Positions 9,796 through 16,381 of a DNA stretch of 64,000 nt are shown piece after piece. Position numbers and translations under genes: made by a program. The stretch's first letter is position 1. Every line of letters begins with the position of its first letter. Under the pieces are notes generated by a model. The model was given only the letters and a program-made list of their open reading frames with translations, made no database searches and was not told where the DNA came from. Location: positions 248,001 to 312,000 of the IMG/VR virus record IMGVR_UViG_3300031787_007614; one strand, 5' to 3'. Origin of the DNA: a virus.

Positions 9796-10581
9796 TTAAG
9801 AAGTAACGTTGTCAACAATGGCCAAGTCAAGCAGATTTTGTTGTCCGCTTTGTACTGTGCCTGAGTTTGCTGCACCAGTGGTACCTGATTTGATAACTGT
9901 ACCTTCGTCTGTAAAGAAGTTGGTTGCATAACGCTTGTCAGCCACAACGCTGGCAGGGTCATAGTTTGCGCCGCCAGTCCAATCCAACAAGAACTTGTTG
10001 GTCAATTTGGAGATAGTAGTAGCAGTAGAATCAGTAACTGTAAATGTGATAGCCATCAATCCAGCTGCTGGAGTAGTGTCATCGGCCAGTACACAAACAC
10101 CCACTGAGAATGCTGCGCCGTTGCCAGATCCACCAACAGAAGTTGCTGTGAAAATTGTGCCTAATCCAAAGTTACTAGGAGCACCGGCTGCGGTCCAGTT
10201 AGTTGTTGTTCCAACAACACTAATTTGATATGCTTGCCCAACTACAAAACTGCCGTCGTTAACGCCATTGGCATCACCAACTAGGTATTTGTGTGAACCT
10301 TTTTGACGGATAATATATCCATTAGCAACGCCAATACCGCTGCCGTCAGGGGCTGCAATGTTCACAATTACGTCAATTCTAGGATTGGTTGCCGAAGGCG
10401 TATCAGTGGGGGCTGCACCACCCACCACGCCAAGATATTCAGTAGCACTGAGTGTGTCGCCTGTGTTGGTCACAGGGGCAGTTAATGATCCAAAATTTGG
10501 AAAGCCAATGTCAACGCTAACGGCTGCGCCGCCGTTGCCTGAACCAGTGCTTGTTTTTTGTATTTTAAGAGGACGTCCCAT
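9796..10581 (-). CDS. Probable virion structural protein (MGRPLKI family)
   Basis: A 261-residue protein, rich in Gly, Thr, Ala and Val. It starts MGRPLKIQKTSTGSGNGGAA and continues with beta-rich segments such as NPRIDVIVNIAAPDG and SHKYLVGDANGV. The C-terminus (YATNFFTDEG, then VQSGQQNLLDLAIVDNVTS) is more polar. No catalytic motif is visible. It is probably a decoration or appendage protein, since it sits between fibre genes and the head block and has a candidate late promoter upstream (10670-10677). It has an AAGGAG ribosome site, and a hairpin terminator follows it. Confidence 0.6.
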   Translation of the reverse strand: MGRPLKIQKTSTGSGNGGAAVSVDIGFPNFGSLTAPVTNTGDTLSATEYLGVVGGAAPTDTPSATNPRIDVIVNIAAPDGSGIGVANGYIIRQKGSHKYLVGDANGVNDGSFVVGQAYQISVVGTTTNWTAAGAPSNFGLGTIFTATSVGGSGNGAAFSVGVCVLADDTTPAAGLMAITFTVTDSTATTISKLTNKFLLDWTGGANYDPASVVADKRYATNFFTDEGTVIKSGTTGAANSGTVQSGQQNLLDLAIVDNVTS

Positions 10582-10661
10582 TTTTGTTTCTCCTTACAGA
10601 AGTCCGATGCGAGTTCTAGTCGCTACGCGGCGGGTTAAACCGCATAAAACACCGTATTGTG

Positions 10662-10690
10662 TTGACAAGTATTTATGGAAATGTTAGAAT
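10662..10690 (+). promoter_or_regulatory. Sigma70-like promoter for the TPR-glycosyltransferase gene
   Basis: TTGACA (10662-10667), a 17-nt spacer, and TAGAAT (10685-10690) are a near-consensus sigma70 promoter. The start point would be about 20 nt before the ATG at 10718. The spacer contains the opposite-strand late octamer at 10670-10677. Confidence 0.65.
10670..10677 (-). promoter_or_regulatory. Candidate late promoter (CATAAATA) inside the spacer of the opposite sigma70 promoter
   Basis: The minus strand reads CATAAATA. The leader to the ATG at 10581 would be about 80 nt and includes a small GCGG/CCGC hairpin. It lies wholly inside the spacer of the plus-strand promoter at 10662-10690. 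Confidence 0.5.
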
Positions 10691-10717
10691 GTAGTCATAT
10701 AGCCATTAAATAGTACC

Positions 10718-11869
10718 ATGGAAACTGATTTTTTAATTTCACAAGGCAACCAACATCGAGCTGACCGACAATACGGTGAAGCCCTGCAATGTTATGCATT
10801 GGCATTTGCCAAAGACATGGATTCAGCAGCGGCATTCAACAACTACGGCAATGTCATGCGAGAAATTGGACATCCTCAACGAGCCATACCGTTCTTGCAA
10901 CATGCTGTTCTCTTGGATCCAAATAACGTAACTGCTAGATTCAATTTGGCAGTGGCACTGTTGTTGATGGGCGACTACACCAATGGATGGCCAGCTTATG
11001 AAGCCAGATGGCAATACGAACATCTTGCTGGCACTGAACCCAAACACCAACAGCCTCGCTGGCGTGGCGAAGATCTCAAAGACAAAACTATTCTTGTGGT
11101 AGGCGAACAAGGCCACGGAGACAACATTCAGTTTTGCAGATTCTTGTACAACTTGCATGTGGCTGGAGCAAAAATCAAGCTTCAGGTTACCGACGGATTG
11201 ATTCCTTTGTTGCAATCTAGCGACGTCATTCAGCAGTTGGGAACATACACTGACGACATGGGTGAGTTTGATTATTGGATTCCTATCATGAGCATCCCTG
11301 GCATACTTGGAGTAACGTTGGAAAATTTGCCCAGGCCAGTGAACTATCTCAACGTAGATCAAGGCCGTCAGCAAGAGTGGTTGCAGATACTGGGTCCTAA
11401 AACCCGCATGCGTGTGGGTTTTTGTTGGAGTGGGCGCAGAGATTCTTGGCTTAATCAACACAAGAGTGTGCCGTTCCCTGTAATGCTGGACATGATCAAA
11501 TCTAATCCTCAATACGAATGGATCAATTTGCAAGTTGACGCCGATCCTGAAGAAGAAGAAGCAGCCTTGCTTGAAGCAGGAGTGCAGGCCTATCCTGGCA
11601 GCGTTAAAAGTTTTGTAGACACTGCGGCATTAATTATGGCCATGGACGTTGTTATTGGCGTAGACACTGCTGTGTCACACTTGAGTGGCGCATTAGGTCG
11701 GCCCACATGGATAATGCTACAAAAATTCAGCACAGACTGGCGTTGGTTGTTGAATCAAGATTCTAGTCCTTGGTATTCAACTGCTAGACTTTTTAGACAA
11801 GAAAACTTTGATGACTGGACAGCAGTTACCAAAAAAGTCAGCCAATATCTAGGGTGGATGAAAGTTTAA
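10718..11869 (+). CDS. TPR protein with C-terminal GT9/GT41-like glycosyltransferase domain
   Basis: A 383-residue protein. Residues about 1-110 form about three tetratricopeptide repeats (AAFNNYGNVMREIG; PNNVTARFNLAVALLLMGDY). The rest resembles the heptosyltransferase/O-GlcNAc-transferase fold found behind TPRs: GEQGHGDNIQFCRFLYNL (about 129-146), VGFCWSGRR (about 233-241), and the acceptor-side loop VVIGVDTAVSHLSGALGRPT (about 311-330). It is predicted to transfer a sugar from a nucleotide donor; the target is unknown. It is the only plus-strand gene among minus-strand virion genes and has its own sigma70-like promoter, like a moron. Its stop overlaps the converging gene's stop by 3 bp. 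Confidence 0.75.
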   Translation: METDFLISQGNQHRADRQYGEALQCYALAFAKDMDSAAAFNNYGNVMREIGHPQRAIPFLQHAVLLDPNNVTARFNLAVALLLMGDYTNGWPAYEARWQYEHLAGTEPKHQQPRWRGEDLKDKTILVVGEQGHGDNIQFCRFLYNLHVAGAKIKLQVTDGLIPLLQSSDVIQQLGTYTDDMGEFDYWIPIMSIPGILGVTLENLPRPVNYLNVDQGRQQEWLQILGPKTRMRVGFCWSGRRDSWLNQHKSVPFPVMLDMIKSNPQYEWINLQVDADPEEEEAALLEAGVQAYPGSVKSFVDTAALIMAMDVVIGVDTAVSHLSGALGRPTWIMLQKFSTDWRWLLNQDSSPWYSTARLFRQENFDDWTAVTKKVSQYLGWMKV

Positions 11870-12132
11870 TTTAGATCTTGCCAGGCGCCAACTACGCCAT
11901 TATATCCACGAAATTTACCTGTGTTAATGTTGTAGTAAATCAAGCCTGCTACACCTGCAGGATCAGCTACCAATCCTAATAACTGCATAGTACTGGAAGT
12001 AGTTTTGCCAACCGCACTGACATTGCCTACATTTATAATGTCGTTATTACTTAAATTAAGATTGTCACCAACTGCTATTTCTTCAATTTGACTGCTCGCT
12101 GAGTTGACAACCAGCGGAATTCGATTAGCCAT
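11866..12132 (-). CDS. Small virion protein related to the N-terminus of the giant repeat protein
   Basis: An 88-residue protein. Its first 37 residues (MANRIPLVVNSASSQIEEIA, then GDNLNLSNNDIINVG) are clearly homologous to the N-terminus of the giant protein starting at 6870, so the two share an attachment or oligomerisation module. The C-terminal half (GVAGLIYYNINTGKFRGYNG, then AWQDLN) resembles the short closing domain of many phage fibre proteins. It has no Shine-Dalgarno sequence. A late-promoter octamer ends 5 nt before the ATG and a terminator stands just upstream, so its transcript is probably leaderless. It converges on the glycosyltransferase gene. Confidence 0.7.
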   Translation of the reverse strand: MANRIPLVVNSASSQIEEIAVGDNLNLSNNDIINVGNVSAVGKTTSSTMQLLGLVADPAGVAGLIYYNINTGKFRGYNGVVGAWQDLN

Positions 12133-12136
12133 GAAT

Positions 12137-12144
12137 TATTTATC
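12137..12144 (-). promoter_or_regulatory. Late promoter (GATAAATA) predicted to give a leaderless transcript
   Basis: The minus strand reads GATAAATA, 4 nt before the ATG at 12132, and just downstream of the gp23 terminator (12153-12177). If the element spans -13 to -6 as in T4, transcription starts at base 12131, inside the start codon. Confidence 0.6.
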
Positions 12145-12152
12145 AGAGGACA

Positions 12153-12177
12153 AAAAAGCACCCCTCGGGTGCTTTTT
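12153..12177. terminator. Strong bidirectional intrinsic terminator after the capsid gene
   Basis: AAAAAGCACCC and GGGTGCTTTTT form an 11-bp stem with a CTC loop, A-rich on one side and T-rich on the other. On the minus strand it ends the capsid transcript 33 nt after the gp23 stop. On the plus strand it could stop read-through from the glycosyltransferase gene. Confidence 0.85.
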
Positions 12178-12209
12178 CGTTCCTTCCCATCCCTGGGTTG
12201 GTTCTCTGA

Positions 12210-13406
12210 TTAGGAGAATGACAAGTTAGATACTGCGATCTCACCCACATAGTCACCGGCGTTACCGAATGACGATGCAGTGTTGGTCAACTCAATGTAA
12301 CCATAACGTGTCATGAATGACACCACTGGTTCAAAGGTTGATGGATCCAACACAACACCACTGCTCATCAACGGAATGTATGGGCAGTAGAATGCAGGAG
12401 CGTCAGCTTCTGAAGAGCCTTTGTAGCCAACCAGAACTGGAGTTGTATCGCTGGCATAGCTGTCAACGAACACACGCATAGCGCCGTTTAATGTGCCAAC
12501 AAACTTGGTGTTTGTAGGTGCTTCGAAGGTGCCTTCTGTGGTACGAGCAAAAGCTGAAGTTGTTGCTGATTGCAACACTGTCAGAGCAGCTGAACTCACA
12601 ACAGCGTAGTTACCAGCGCCACGACGAGTACGTTGGGCGATCAAGTTAGCAACACGGTTGATCAAAACTGCCAATGCGGCATGTTCGTCACCAACGAATG
12701 TAGCTGTACCTGAAACGGTAGCTTGGTTGTATGTGAACTCAGTGGATGCCAATGAGCGCAAGCTCAAAAGAATCTCTTGGTCGATTTCAGCGGTAATCTC
12801 TTGAGCCAGAGCAGCCATGATTTCTGCTTCAACGTCAATACCATGCATGGCTTGTGCGTCTTGTGCAGATTCAAAAGTCCAGCGAGCTTGCAGCTTGCGG
12901 GTCTTGGCTTCAACAGCTTGTTTCAAGATTTGAACGCTGATTTGCTTACCGCCGGTACCTTCCATGCTGGCTGTTGAGCCGCCGGTGTAGGTAGTAGCTG
13001 TAGCTGTGCCTGCTGGCACAGTAGAGTAAGCAGTTGCAATTGTGAATGGGCTCAATGCTTCTTGACCAGCTGTAACGCTTGTAGCGGCAGCTGAGTTGTC
13101 AGTCAAGCTGTTGGCGTAACGCACACGCAAGGTGTGAATTTGGCCAACTGGGCCTGTCATGGGCTGAACGCCAACCAACTCGTTAGCAATAACGGTAGGC
13201 ATAACACGACGAATCACTGGCAGAATCACACGGTTAAGTGTGGCGATGTTGCCAGAAACAGTACTTCCAGAAGAAGCATTCTCTTTCAAATAGCGACGAG
13301 TATTCTCAAGAATAACTTTCATGCTATTGCGTTTGGTGCCTTGGAGGCCTTCTAACAGGGCCTCTTTGGTCTCATCCCAACGACTTTCTAATAGATCTTG
13401 TGACAT
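12210..13406 (-). CDS. 23: Major capsid protein, T4 gp23-like
   Basis: A 398-residue protein that builds the head lattice. The segment LNRVILPVIRRVMPTVIA (about residues 58-75) followed by VGVQPMTGPVGQIHTLRVRY is the hallmark of T4-type gp23. The middle has EAEIMAALAQEITAEIDQEI, and the C-terminus has YGYIELTNT. T4 gp23 is 521 residues, so this is a compact version, lacking much of the insertion domain. In T4 the N-terminus is removed by the gp21 protease; a similar N-terminal section of about 50 polar residues is present here. It follows gp21 and gp22 in the usual order. An AGGAG ribosome site precedes the ATG and a strong terminator follows. Confidence 0.93.
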   Translation of the reverse strand: MSQDLLESRWDETKEALLEGLQGTKRNSMKVILENTRRYLKENASSGSTVSGNIATLNRVILPVIRRVMPTVIANELVGVQPMTGPVGQIHTLRVRYANSLTDNSAAATSVTAGQEALSPFTIATAYSTVPAGTATATTYTGGSTASMEGTGGKQISVQILKQAVEAKTRKLQARWTFESAQDAQAMHGIDVEAEIMAALAQEITAEIDQEILLSLRSLASTEFTYNQATVSGTATFVGDEHAALAVLINRVANLIAQRTRRGAGNYAVVSSAALTVLQSATTSAFARTTEGTFEAPTNTKFVGTLNGAMRVFVDSYASDTTPVLVGYKGSSEADAPAFYCPYIPLMSSGVVLDPSTFEPVVSFMTRYGYIELTNTASSFGNAGDYVGEIAVSNLSFS

Positions 13407-13425
13407 TTAAGTCTCCTAAAAAATT

Positions 13426-14520
13426 TTAAAGCCCTGCCAGGCGCTTCAAGTCAATCACATTGCTGCGATCTTCCTGGGCGGTCTGCTGGTTCGAAACATT
13501 TTTATCACCAGTAACTGCGGTGACGTTTTCTGTGATCACTTTATGGGCTTTCACGGAACGGTCTTCCAACACTGCTGGTAGATACTTTTCAAAAGCGTTT
13601 TTCAAACGGTTAGTTTGGACGCTTTCGAGCAAATTACGCATGACTTCTTGCTTTTCCTTGTTCAAGGGACGTAGCAATTCATCCAATGAGCTGTCACGCT
13701 CATTAGATTCTTTAATCATACGCAGTTCGCGCTCTTTATTCTCAACCAGGACTTTTGCTTTCATGGTGAGTTTAATTGCCTCAGACAATTTCTTGTCCTT
13801 GTGCGCAATTGTGTTATGCAACTTACGAACTTCGGCTTTCTCATTCAAGTGAGTAGCACCAAATTCGGTAGCATATGCTTCAAAGATACGACGACCAAAA
13901 TTGTTCTCGCGAGCAACTTTGATGTCTTCTTGCAACTGGTTTAATTCAGCCTTAAGATGTTTGCTAACAGCCTGGCTCATTTTGTTGGCACTTTCTTTAA
14001 CAAATCGTGCTTTCAAAGTTTCAAGTTTGTTACGTGCTTCACTAACTAAACGCACTTTGGTTTCCACCAAGTCACGTTTGTCAGCAGCAAATTCTTGAAT
14101 TTCTTTTGCCAATGCATGCACCACGAAGTTCTCAAGTTTTGCAACTCCTTCTGTGTGCATCTTACGGTCTTTGCGCAGTTCAGAAATTTCTTCAGCAAGT
14201 TTAGTAACCAAGAAGCTGTTAAACTTAGTGGCTGACTCTTTCATCTTGTGTTGAAACTTCACACGGTCTTCAGCCAATGCTTGCTTTTCAGTAGCAATGC
14301 TGGCTAATTCTCCTGCGAGACCTTCTGTTACCATCTTATCTAGGGCTTCTACCATCACTGTTTTGTCATGCTCATAGCGTTGTGCAAACTCCTCGCGAAG
14401 TTCTGCACGCACAATCTCACGAGCTTCTGTCAGTTTAGATTCCCAAGCTTCGTTGAGTTCTTTACTAACATCTTCGTTGATTAATCCGCTGTCAAGCAAT
14501 GGTTTAATAGCATCAAACAT
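13426..14520 (-). CDS. 22: Prohead core scaffolding protein, gp22-like
   Basis: A 364-residue, highly charged, almost wholly alpha-helical protein with long coiled-coil stretches (for example LAEEISELRKDRKMHTEGVA and KAKVLVENKERELRMIKE) and very few aromatic residues. It is placed between the prohead protease and the capsid gene, the gp22 position in T4. The N-terminus (MFDAIKPLLDSGLINEDV) and the end (NVIDLKRLAGL) are typical of gp22 homologues. The role is to form the internal core around which gp23 assembles, and to be cut and expelled by gp21. T4 gp22 is about 270 residues, so this is longer. It has an AAGGAG ribosome site and follows the protease gene after 12 nt. Confidence 0.85.
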   Translation of the reverse strand: MFDAIKPLLDSGLINEDVSKELNEAWESKLTEAREIVRAELREEFAQRYEHDKTVMVEALDKMVTEGLAGELASIATEKQALAEDRVKFQHKMKESATKFNSFLVTKLAEEISELRKDRKMHTEGVAKLENFVVHALAKEIQEFAADKRDLVETKVRLVSEARNKLETLKARFVKESANKMSQAVSKHLKAELNQLQEDIKVARENNFGRRIFEAYATEFGATHLNEKAEVRKLHNTIAHKDKKLSEAIKLTMKAKVLVENKERELRMIKESNERDSSLDELLRPLNKEKQEVMRNLLESVQTNRLKNAFEKYLPAVLEDRSVKAHKVITENVTAVTGDKNVSNQQTAQEDRSNVIDLKRLAGL

Positions 14521-14532
14521 GCCTGGTTCTCC

Positions 14533-15171
14533 TTAGATTTTGAGTTCTCGGATAAGGCGTTTAACCTCACCTGCGAGATACTTCTTCACTTTGTCGTCCT
14601 GACCAGACTCTCTAGCCATCTCTAAGATCTTATGACCGTTTCTCATATTCATGAGACCTTCATAGATTGCTGTAGGATACGCATTAGGAGCACTGGGTTG
14701 GGCAACCACATCTATAGTGACTATTTCAAAGTCACTTACATGTCCGGTTCTGTCATCGACATTACCTGATCCACGACTGCTAACACCCAGCTTCACGCCT
14801 GATGTCAACAGAGTCTTTATCAATTCACCCATTGGGGTTGGCAGAATTTTCAACTTGCCGCAACCGGCATGTCCGTCCATCCACATGCCTTCAACTGTGT
14901 GACACACACGATCTAAATTGATTTTTAAATCATCTGGATGGTCCACTTCACCTAAAACGGAGTTACCGTCACGGATCTGCTCGTTGATAGTTTCTACTGC
15001 TTTGATAATTTCGTGTCGGGGGTAGATACGCTCATTTGCATTGCGCTTGTCGCCTTCAATGCAGATGCCTTTGAGATAGAGATGCTTTTTGCCGCCAACA
15101 TCAGCTTCTTCCAAAACTTGGATGTTGGCCTGGCTAAAAGTAAGATCTTCTCTTAGGTACTTAGATGACAT
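14533..15171 (-). CDS. 21: Prohead core protein protease, gp21-like
   Basis: A 212-residue serine protease of the T4 gp21 family that matures the capsid. The segment KRNANERIYPRHEIIKAV (about residues 42-59) is conserved. GEVDHPDD gives the probable catalytic His (about residue 78), and GVSSRGSG gives the probable catalytic Ser (about 131-132). The FEIVTIDVVAQPSAPNAYP strand is typical of the fold. Its length is close to that of T4 gp21. It lies between the acidic core protein and the scaffold, and substrates are probably those proteins and gp23. The upstream gap is only 4 nt, so translation is likely coupled. Confidence 0.9.
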   Translation of the reverse strand: MSSKYLREDLTFSQANIQVLEEADVGGKKHLYLKGICIEGDKRNANERIYPRHEIIKAVETINEQIRDGNSVLGEVDHPDDLKINLDRVCHTVEGMWMDGHAGCGKLKILPTPMGELIKTLLTSGVKLGVSSRGSGNVDDRTGHVSDFEIVTIDVVAQPSAPNAYPTAIYEGLMNMRNGHKILEMARESGQDDKVKKYLAGEVKRLIRELKI

Positions 15172-15175
15172 CTAA

Positions 15176-16057
15176 TTAACCCTTACGACCGCTTGGTAGT
15201 GGGCTTTTGGTGTTTACACCACTGGCTTGACTCTTTACAGGCGCAGGAGCAGCAGATTTAAATGCTTTCTTTCCAGCGTCTTGAGTGGGAGTTACGCCAA
15301 GTTCTTTTACTGTATTACGATATGCGGCACTGTCATGCACGCCGCCCATGCTGGTGCCAGTGTGTACTGGCTTGCTGGCCATACCAGCTGCACCTGAGTT
15401 AAATGCTACAGGACCTGCTTTGCCGTTGCCTTGTTCAGCGGTAACTGGCTTTGGGGCTGCTTTCATGCTGATGGCTTCCATCATGCCTGGTTCCATTTCG
15501 CCTGTGTCGTCCATTTCAATGGCATCGCCACCTTCTTCGGGACCAAACCCGTCGCCGTCGCCCATGTCACCCATGTCGTCGCCGCCCATCAAGCCTTCAA
15601 ACTCGGCCATCAACTCATCTAGTTTGTCTTCTAGATTCATAACGTCATCTTTGGTTGCTGGCTCATCGCTGCCGCCCATGTCGTCACCGCCCATGTCGTC
15701 ACCGCCCATGTCGTCGCCGCCAAAATCTCCGCCTTCGTCATCATCGCCCATGTCATCATCGCCTTCGGCTTCCATGCTCATGTCTTGTTCTTCGTCAGCT
15801 TCAATTTCGTCAATTAAATCATCGCTAGCATCGCCGCCCATTGCACCTTCGTCGAGTTCTTCGTCGTCAGTTTCTTCGTCGTCGGAATCGTCAGCTTCGT
15901 TTACTTCTGCTTCGTCAAGGTCTTCATCAGCCTCTTCTTGCATTAGATTTTCGTAGATTTCACGGCTTTTGGCCACCACGATGTCATGGAAAAGCTCGCG
16001 AGCTTTTTGGTCTTCGTCGTTGATCACGTATTCAATCAACTGTTCAAATTTGTTCAT
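15176..16057 (-). CDS. Acidic prohead core protein (gp67/gp68 position)
   Basis: A 293-residue, extremely acidic protein. The N-terminus (MNKFEQLIEYVINDEDQKAR, then ELFHDIVVAKSREIYENLM) is a conserved helical head common in core proteins of T4-like marine phages. The middle is Asp/Glu/Gly/Met-rich, with tandem GGDDM units (three near-perfect copies around residues 112-127), then a short helix (EDKLDELMAEFEGLM). The C-terminal third is Ala/Ser/Lys-rich. It occupies the T4 gene 67-68 position between portal and protease, so a role in the prohead core is likely. The charge resembles T4 gp67, which is much shorter. A TAGGAG ribosome site and a variant late octamer lie upstream. Confidence 0.7.
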   Translation of the reverse strand: MNKFEQLIEYVINDEDQKARELFHDIVVAKSREIYENLMQEEADEDLDEAEVNEADDSDDEETDDEELDEGAMGGDASDDLIDEIEADEEQDMSMEAEGDDDMGDDDEGGDFGGDDMGGDDMGGDDMGGSDEPATKDDVMNLEDKLDELMAEFEGLMGGDDMGDMGDGDGFGPEEGGDAIEMDDTGEMEPGMMEAISMKAAPKPVTAEQGNGKAGPVAFNSGAAGMASKPVHTGTSMGGVHDSAAYRNTVKELGVTPTQDAGKKAFKSAAPAPVKSQASGVNTKSPLPSGRKG

Positions 16058-16089
16058 AAGGGAAAACTCCTATAGGTAAAGTGTGCTGT

Positions 16090-16097
16090 TATTTACA
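16090..16097 (-). promoter_or_regulatory. Late-promoter-like octamer (TGTAAATA)
   Basis: The minus strand reads TGTAAATA, 32 nt before the ATG at 16057, in the only sizeable gap of the head block. The implied leader of about 27 nt includes the TAGGAG ribosome site. Confidence 0.35.
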
Positions 16098-16149
16098 TAA
16101 CAACCAAAAACTCTGCTGTTTAAGGAGTCAAAATGGCGATAAATGCCAA

Positions 16150-16368
16150 TTAAGCCATTGGGGCTGGGGGAGGTGAGTATTGTTGGCGCACTAGTTTGAG
16201 TTTTTCTTTGTACTCAAATGCACGGACGTCATTCATTTTTCTCAACTTGTTTAGTTGTCTCAAAGTCAAACGAGTTTTGCGCAGATCACCCAGTTGCGGT
16301 TGACTGTTGTCTTGCGATAGATCTTGATAGGCCTCAGGATCTTTTTTGAAAAATTCTTGTAGCAGCAT
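16150..16368 (-). CDS. Small conserved head-block protein (possible gp67 counterpart)
   Basis: A 72-residue basic protein. It starts MLLQEFFKKDPEAYQDL, has a Lys/Arg-rich helical middle (RKTRLTLRQLNKLRKMNDVR), and ends QYSPPPAPMA. Its place between portal and the acidic core protein matches T4 gene 67, but its charge is opposite to that of T4 gp67, so I do not assign the symbol. It has no Shine-Dalgarno sequence. An exact TATAAATA ends 5 nt before the ATG, so the late transcript would start at the start codon. Confidence 0.65.
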   Translation of the reverse strand: MLLQEFFKKDPEAYQDLSQDNSQPQLGDLRKTRLTLRQLNKLRKMNDVRAFEYKEKLKLVRQQYSPPPAPMA

Positions 16369-16373
16369 GATTA

Positions 16374-16381
16374 TATTTATA
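16374..16381 (-). promoter_or_regulatory. Consensus late promoter (TATAAATA) predicted to start transcription at the ATG
   Basis: The minus strand reads TATAAATA, overlapping the TAA stop of the portal gene (16377-16379). With T4 spacing, +1 falls exactly on base 16368, the A of the start codon of the 72-residue gene. Confidence 0.65.

Noticed and set aside
13460-14098. Plus-strand Ser/Phe/Leu-rich frames
   Set aside because: Shadows of the coiled-coil scaffold gene gp22.
15285-15956. Plus-strand Ser/Pro-rich frame of 223 codons
   Set aside because: Shadow of the acidic Asp/Gly-rich core protein on the minus strand; repeated SPP motifs mirror the GGDDM repeats.
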